Source: Marchantia polymorpha subsp. ruderalis (taxonomy: Eukaryota > Streptophyta > Marchantiopsida > Marchantiales > Marchantiaceae). From it: 64,000 nt of DNA. The stretch covers positions 10,002,001-10,066,000 of the forward strand of contig AP031357.1 of assembly GCA_037833965.1 (NCBI GenBank), in the 5' to 3' direction. This document shows positions 58,201-64,000 of this stretch, one piece after another; the first letter of the stretch is position 1; each line of letters starts with the position of its first letter. A program made the position numbers and the translations under genes. A model generated the notes under the pieces. The model was not told where the DNA came from, made no database searches, and saw only the letters and a list, made by a program, of their open reading frames with translations.

Positions 58201-59414
58201 AGTAGCATCGGAAGCATCCAATCCAATTAGATCTTTAACAATTTATCCAATACTTGCGTCAACGAGAGTCAATGACATTGAGAAAGAATCATCAAGTCTA
58301 ATCCCTTGCAAAATTTCAAAAATACTTGTAATTGCATATAAAACAATGTATATTGTTAAATTTTAGCTTGAGTATCAATAATATTTTTAAAGCATGTGAA
58401 TGAACACTCTTTGCAATCATTCTCAAGAAATTTTCCAACTGAAGTGCTAATTTCAAGGATCATTATGATACACTTTTTGTTTCATTTGACACCATGAACA
58501 TCCGAATTAATTTTGCAATATGATATGGATGATGTGGCAAAGTCAATTTGTCAATGTGAATAGTGTATTTGAATAATATATCAATCAATGTTACACAAAT
58601 TTCATTAAAATGTACTACACTTGCATGAGATTGAAGCTTTGATGTTCTCTGAATCTTTTTTTGCTAGATGTTAATATGCGTTTCAAATAATTTTCTAGCC
58701 AAACATTTGACACGACTAAAGAGAAATTGTATAAGATGATTTCAGACATTTTTCAAAATCTTGTCTCAATGTTGTCTCATATCTTGAACATCTTGATGGT
58801 TATGTTCAGCATGAACCCATAGTTATCAACATGAATATGCCATTGATGCATCAAATTATTCAAAAATTACATATTAGTCCATATAGATTTTTTTAAGACC
58901 ATCTTGACTTGATTCAAATACCATCTATTTAATAACTTCTCTATACTACTAGATCTTTGAAACAATTGAAGCTGCAAGCACACATTTTGTTACTTCTTGC
59001 TCATGAGTGGCTTTAGGTTGATAGAAAAAATTGAGATCCGCCAACTTTGTCTTGATGTTCAAAAGTTTATGCTTCTTTGCATTAATCGATATGTGTGCAG
59101 TTAATTGAATTTGAACGTTAAAGTTGATCTTCATGAACAATATAAAAAATTAAATCAACATGTTGAGCATGGTGGAGCTACAGTATGTATTCACTTGAAT
59201 GACATAAGTATACAAGATGAGACCATTGGACGAAAAATAGAATATGAATCAAAAGAATCAAACAACCGATTCTTGTTAGAGAGTCAACTTTTTGAGTTTT
59301 CATTTGACTTTATATTAAATTGCGGTATGTCCAAGAACATGATTTAAGGTCAATCAAATTTCATCTACATGTTTGCATGTCAAATGCCTTTGAACTAAAG
59401 AAAATTATTTGATA

Positions 59415-59630
59415 AAATCCCATTATAACACAAATAGCTTGATGGTTTCATCACGGATGTTTTTATATGATAAAATTTCATTCACCGCACACGTCATCCA
59501 TGTTTTAAATAGAGAGAACATTACTTGATGGTACCCCATTATAACACAAATTATACTTGATGAGATCCATCAAGTATGGTTTTATCCAATGGGAGTCCAT
59601 CGATGACACACACATCATCCATGTTTTAAT
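59415..59630 (+). repeat. diverged tandem repeat, about 110-bp period
   Basis: cccattataacacaaat, gatggtttcatc/gagtccatcgatg and acatcatccatgttttaa recur in the same order in two consecutive segments, with substitutions and small indels. Confidence 0.6.
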
Positions 59631-60194
59631 GTGGACCGACTATGCAGGAGCAAAGAATGAGCGTGGCCACAGATCGCAGAAATATTTTGTTCAATGAGAA
59701 GAAAGATTTCAAATGTTGCTGAATATTAAAATATTCTGTGCAATAGTGAGGGTCATTGCATTGTACTTGATCGCATGCAAGCTCCATCCTCGAGCTCATC
59801 ACTTTTTCTCTTATCCCAAATGTGCAAAAATGCCCAGAGCATGATTGTCGATATGCATGACATGTATTCATGAGATACAATGAGACCGAGTTTTATTTTT
59901 GCTAGATTTATGTAGTTTGTTAGATTGTAAAACTTGAACCAAAAGTTCAATCTAGGTCAATTTAATAAGGGTGAATTGTATTTGGAAATTTTCCTTGTAG
60001 AGTGAGAAAGAAAGTTTTTTTTTCCTAAGCGGAAAGAGATGATTGTTCTCTCTATGATTTACTTTCACTTTCAAATTTAATTGGTGTCAGTTGGACTTGC
60101 GTGCACAACGTCAATGGTGCAACTGCAAAGATGTGGCAAAAACATGATACTCAATAGATGTTCCATTAGACACATCACAATTTGCATGTACACG

Positions 60195-60280
60195 AATTCA
60201 ACTTGAAACAAGCTTCACATCAAAATAAATGAAATCCAATTCAACTTGAAACACGCTTCACATCAAAATAAATGAAATCC
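60195..60280 (+). repeat. 43-bp tandem duplication
   Basis: 60,195-60,237 and 60,238-60,280, both starting aattcaacttgaaaca and ending aaatgaaatcc, with a single mismatch. Confidence 0.95.
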
Positions 60281-61200
60281 AATTCACAGTTAGTGATGGC
60301 ACTTGTGTTAGATTCAAGTTAATGTCAAGATCATCCACGCAGTTGGTTGCATAAATAGAGTAGCTTAGATTCAACCAAGTTGGAACTTCCAAGCAGTCAT
60401 CTTCCCACATTACAACCCGCAGCATGAAATTACAGGAATTTTGTGTAGAATTTGATTTAGGGTGACGGTTTGCAGTTGTTGAGTTTCCATCGGTTGATAC
60501 AATACATGATGAATGCCATCAAGCTATTCGTGTTATGATGTTTTACTATAAAGTAATTATCTCTTTGAACTCCCAAGCTAAAATGCACTTCATTTGTAAA
60601 CATGCTCTACCTACAACTTTCAAATAATTTGATGATTATAATTTTCTATGATTCTCTTTTTATTATGACTCTTTGGATAGTTGGTTTTATTGAAAAACAC
60701 TTAACAAAATTCTTGAAGTATATTACTTTGATAAACATAACCTACACATTGATGGAGAGTTGAGTTTTAGTTAATTACATAGTTTGAAGATGACGAATCT
60801 ATTATAAGAATATGAAAGCTTATAACTATCAACTGATTTAGTTTGAACATTTTGTTTAAGATCGAATTATAGTCTAATCGAAGTCATCCAATCTAAGAGG
60901 TCTAACTGTGTGAACAAAATTTTGATTTGAGCTCTACTAATCTGCTTTGCAATTTTTTAGTTATTCACTCAGAAATCAGGAGGGAATAGACGGCTATTTT
61001 ACCTTTAGGTGAGTAACAGTAGGTTTTTTTCTGATCGATGACTATTGTAGGAAAAAGGATAAATGAAAAGTAGAAGTGCTTGAGGATGTCAGGAGATGGA
61101 AATCTATGATTAAAAGTGAGAAAGCTCCGAGGAGTAAAAAGTTCAGAATGAACAAGGCACCACATTGCAGAAATATTGCTTCCAGCAAAATATTAGAAAT

Positions 61201-62468
61201 AAATTTAAGATGTACCTGATTTAGACATCACCAATTCTTAACTTAGCCTCTCTATCAAGCTATAGAGGACGGCGCAGCACAAAATAGTTTTCATTCGCTT
61301 GTTCCATCTGCCCTGGCTCCCCTGGTCGGATGGCGGAGTGAGTGAACTGAGTTTCCATGAAGGTGAAAGTACTTCTCCCTTGAGAACAGAGTAACAGCGT
61401 ACCCACATGAGTTTGTTCATGGTGAGTTAAGAATCGAAGGTCAGTGGTGTAGAAAAACGCATGAACCATATGTTGGGAAAACAAGCCAAAATTATCTCTA
61501 AACAAACAGGTCTATCAAATATTTTGTTGCTTTAGCATTAAATAAAGCAGCTTTCTGAGTCAATCAAGTACATAGTTCGAGGAATCGAGACCGCATAGTT
61601 TATATTCATAGTTCTGGGTAGCAAAGGTACACGTCCCATTTCAAGACTGTATCGGAAGCAGAATCACTGACTCTCATTTCAAGATTGTCTCGGAAACAGA
61701 ATCACTGAAGAGTCACCTTGGCACGACCGCTTGCGTACTCATAGTCATGACACCCAACTCTTGAACGGGAGGAAAGTTTGAGAGCTACGGTTTGGCCATT
61801 TCTACCAAGACTCCAATTGCTTTGAATGCATCGCAACTTTTTGTTTAAACGTTTTGATTACGTACAGAAGAAAACGGAATGAGCATTATGATTGCGTTTG
61901 TCCAGATGCGATTCTTATGGCTGGATGCATAAGTGGAGTGGTGTGCATGGAGTTGAGGTTAGCAGCCCCGGATGGTGGATACATCACATAGAGCGAAATC
62001 GCGAAGAAGTCAGGTACCACTACCGAGCAACAACAGGAAGGGCTGGATTTTGTCAAGGACTCTACGTGTGGTAACTCCTGAATTGAGATTTCTTGGAAAA
62101 AACTGCGCAGTGGAGTTGAACACGACTTTCAAATACTCTATATGTTATATCTGAAATCTGAAATTGACGCAAAACATCTGGAGAACTACCTAGAGATCCA
62201 CGATACCACGATATCTTCTCTTTGGAATTTGATTGGGTCCAAGACGAAGAGAGAGAGTGGACTTGGCTTCAGAGTAAGAGGAACGAGTCCAAGGCGATGA
62301 GGTACACCAAACACAAGTGTATACCTTCTTTGTTTCAAAAGAGAAACTATCGTGTCATCGTCGTTCTCTACATTATCTCCGTAAATTTCAGATTTGAGAT
62401 ATAGTAGATGTTTGAAAGCAGTGTTCTACTTCACTGCGAGGTTTTGACGTATCTGGTGACACTGCTTG
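61201..62468. other. mixed-composition region, no gene recognised
   Basis: Short frames on both strands without motifs. Composition is more balanced than the AT-rich DNA to the left. Confidence 0.4.
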
Positions 62469-62822
62469 ATGTGTGACTTCGAAAATTATCCTCCATTTCT
62501 ACGACTTTTCATCAGCAAGATGAATGATATTGAGTGCAGTTTTGTACCTTTCGGCAGTAATTTCTTACTTTCTCCGATTCCGTACATTCTGCTCCAAGAT
62601 CTTTCAAAGCTGTGCGGTTGCGAGATATTCTCAAAAAAATTTCGAATAGACTGTTATGTACATCCAGTTTTACAGCATGAAGCCTCTAATAAGCATCAAA
62701 GATCTTATACTTTGACCATGATAAAAGTTATTAAAGACCTTTCAAGGAGAAGTACACGAAGGAGCCATGTGTTTGTTTATACTGTTAAGGACAAAGCTTT
62801 ATATATTATAGTCGAGTGGTAA
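62469..62822 (+). CDS. hypothetical protein or exon (117 aa)
   Basis: An ATG-started frame (MCDFENYPPFLRLFISKMND) to a stop at 62,822 in balanced-composition DNA. It has a mixed hydrophobic N-terminal half and a basic segment (KVIKDLSRRSTRRSHVFV). No family is recognised, and no neighbouring exon or conserved motif supports it. It is the longest unshadowed frame in the last 7 kb but may be chance. Confidence 0.2.
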   Translation: MCDFENYPPFLRLFISKMNDIECSFVPFGSNFLLSPIPYILLQDLSKLCGCEIFSKKFRIDCYVHPVLQHEASNKHQRSYTLTMIKVIKDLSRRSTRRSHVFVYTVKDKALYIIVEW

Positions 62823-64000
62823 TGGCATATATAAGCTTGACTGAAGGATCTTTGTATAGAGAAGTATCACAAATTTAGAACATCAAACTGAAAGTTGGGT
62901 TTATCTATGGGAGTAGCCACATGCTTAATATCTAGTATTTGAAATGATACCACATTGCGATGCTATCAGCTGTTCCCGTTCTTTTCTAATTTTACTTTGT
63001 CCACAGTTCCTGTTGAATAAATACCATGACACTGAGGAAGCTGTCCGCAAGGTCACTAAGTGCACTACTTTAGCCAACCATGACCATCAAGTTTTGTCTA
63101 TGAGTAGGTGCATTTAACATAGTTATACAGTACTGTATCGTAGAAGTCCATCTAGCGCAATTTACATTGTCTTCTAGATGTCCATGTAGAAGTCATAGTA
63201 CGTGCACGGAGCTCTGGCCAGCCAAAGCATGAAAGAACTCCGTCAATCGGAGATACACTTTCTGAACCTTGTCATGTAACCACACAGACAGACTGGTGGG
63301 CCAAGTCCAGCACGACTGTGAGCTTGTCCAGCTGAGATTGCTCCAGTGCCTTGGTCACTAATCGGCAACCCTGACGTACATCCTCACATGGATTTGGCTG
63401 CAAATTCCCGTTGCCCTCATTCCCCGGACCCCTTATAGAGCTCCTGCTCTATCTCCACTACCTTCGGAATTTCACCTGGTTCACGGACACGATTTGATTT
63501 CCAGCTAACGACTTACCTGTAAAGACATTTGCAGTGCAGCCGAAGTCACTGAGGAGCTGTACTTCAAATCTTAACAATGTGTTTCCAATCGTGCAAGTTT
63601 GGTTAGTAAGTATATTATCATATGAAGGCGCACTTGATTGTTATGTGTCGAGAATAATATATGGATTTCGCACTTATTTGAGAGTAAATCCCGCGTGACA
63701 ACTCCAGCATTTTCGCACCAGGATTTCTAAACGTGAGCCGAAATTTGTTCGGAGTCAGAGATAGGCACACAATGTTTCGGTGTGCAGAGAGAAAGTGCAT
63801 CCAGAATTGGGATGTGAGCTGAGAACGACGATAAGCGTCCCAAACTGTCGGCCACACTGAGGGCTAGACTATTTAGGATGCTTGCGTTATGCAGTTTGAT
63901 AGAATGCCGGCATTGTTCCGTCTATTTATGTGGAGACAGATTCAGGTCATGCATGTTTACACCGGTTCTCGTCACCGGAATTCTTAGTGGAGTTATCTAC
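62823..64000. other. no gene recognised
   Basis: Balanced-composition DNA to the window edge. The minus frame 63,618-63,857 starts at a non-ATG codon and has no motif. A gene continuing beyond the edge cannot be excluded. Confidence 0.4.

Larger units (their letters stand above)
56891..61200. other. AT-rich repeat-laden desert
   Basis: AT-rich and CpG-poor, without supported genes. It holds several local duplications and a diverged relative of the MITE at 26.4-27.1 kb. Confidence 0.55.

Noticed and set aside
1..64000. CRISPR arrays, prokaryotic operons or a self-contained new defence-type system
   Set aside because: Introns, plant-type genes and MITE/hAT elements show this is plant nuclear DNA. 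No regularly spaced repeats or clustered functionally linked genes were seen.

Overview
This is nuclear DNA of a land plant. The genes have short GT-AG introns and are separated by long AT-rich, gene-poor stretches and transposon debris. The gene content (a HOTHEAD-type GMC oxidoreductase, a plant serine acetyltransferase with a transit-peptide-like N-terminus, an F-box/kelch-type protein, an AVT-type transporter) and a GC-rich 'putative plant transposon' protein of a kind I associate with liverworts suggest a bryophyte, most likely Marchantia. The lineage call is inference from remembered sequence style, not a search result.

Layout: 1-2.1 kb is AT-rich and empty. 2.1-6.9 kb is a GC-rich, repeat-derived block with one 851-codon ORF. 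6.9-10.4 kb has no recognisable gene. 10.75-14.06 kb is a four-exon HOTHEAD-like GMC oxidoreductase (+), preceded by a tandem duplication that copies its own start-codon context and closed by a GC-AG intron. 15.8-17.0 kb is an intronless serine acetyltransferase (-). 18.0-18.7 kb has exon-like reading frames that I cannot assign. 21.8-39.8 kb is a gene desert with MITE/hAT-like elements, fold-backs and a cluster of near-zero-loop palindromes, including a perfect 62-bp one. 39.8-40.4 kb holds a possible small two-exon membrane or secreted protein (+). 41.0-42.0 kb is an F-box protein (-). 45.6-49.8 kb is an 11-exon AVT-type amino-acid transporter (-), whose exons I joined in frame by hand to 516 residues. 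50.66-50.96 kb is a small hAT-like MITE with an 8-bp target duplication. 51-64 kb is mostly AT-rich repeats with tandem duplications and only weak ORFs.

The four confident genes are independent housekeeping or regulatory loci: cysteine precursor synthesis, surface/wall-type oxidoreductase, protein turnover and vacuolar transport. They do not form an operon-like system. I found no CRISPR array, rRNA gene, complete tRNA gene or prokaryotic-style defence locus. The most noteworthy points are structural: palindromes, nested MITEs, a start-codon-copying tandem repeat and a GC-AG intron.
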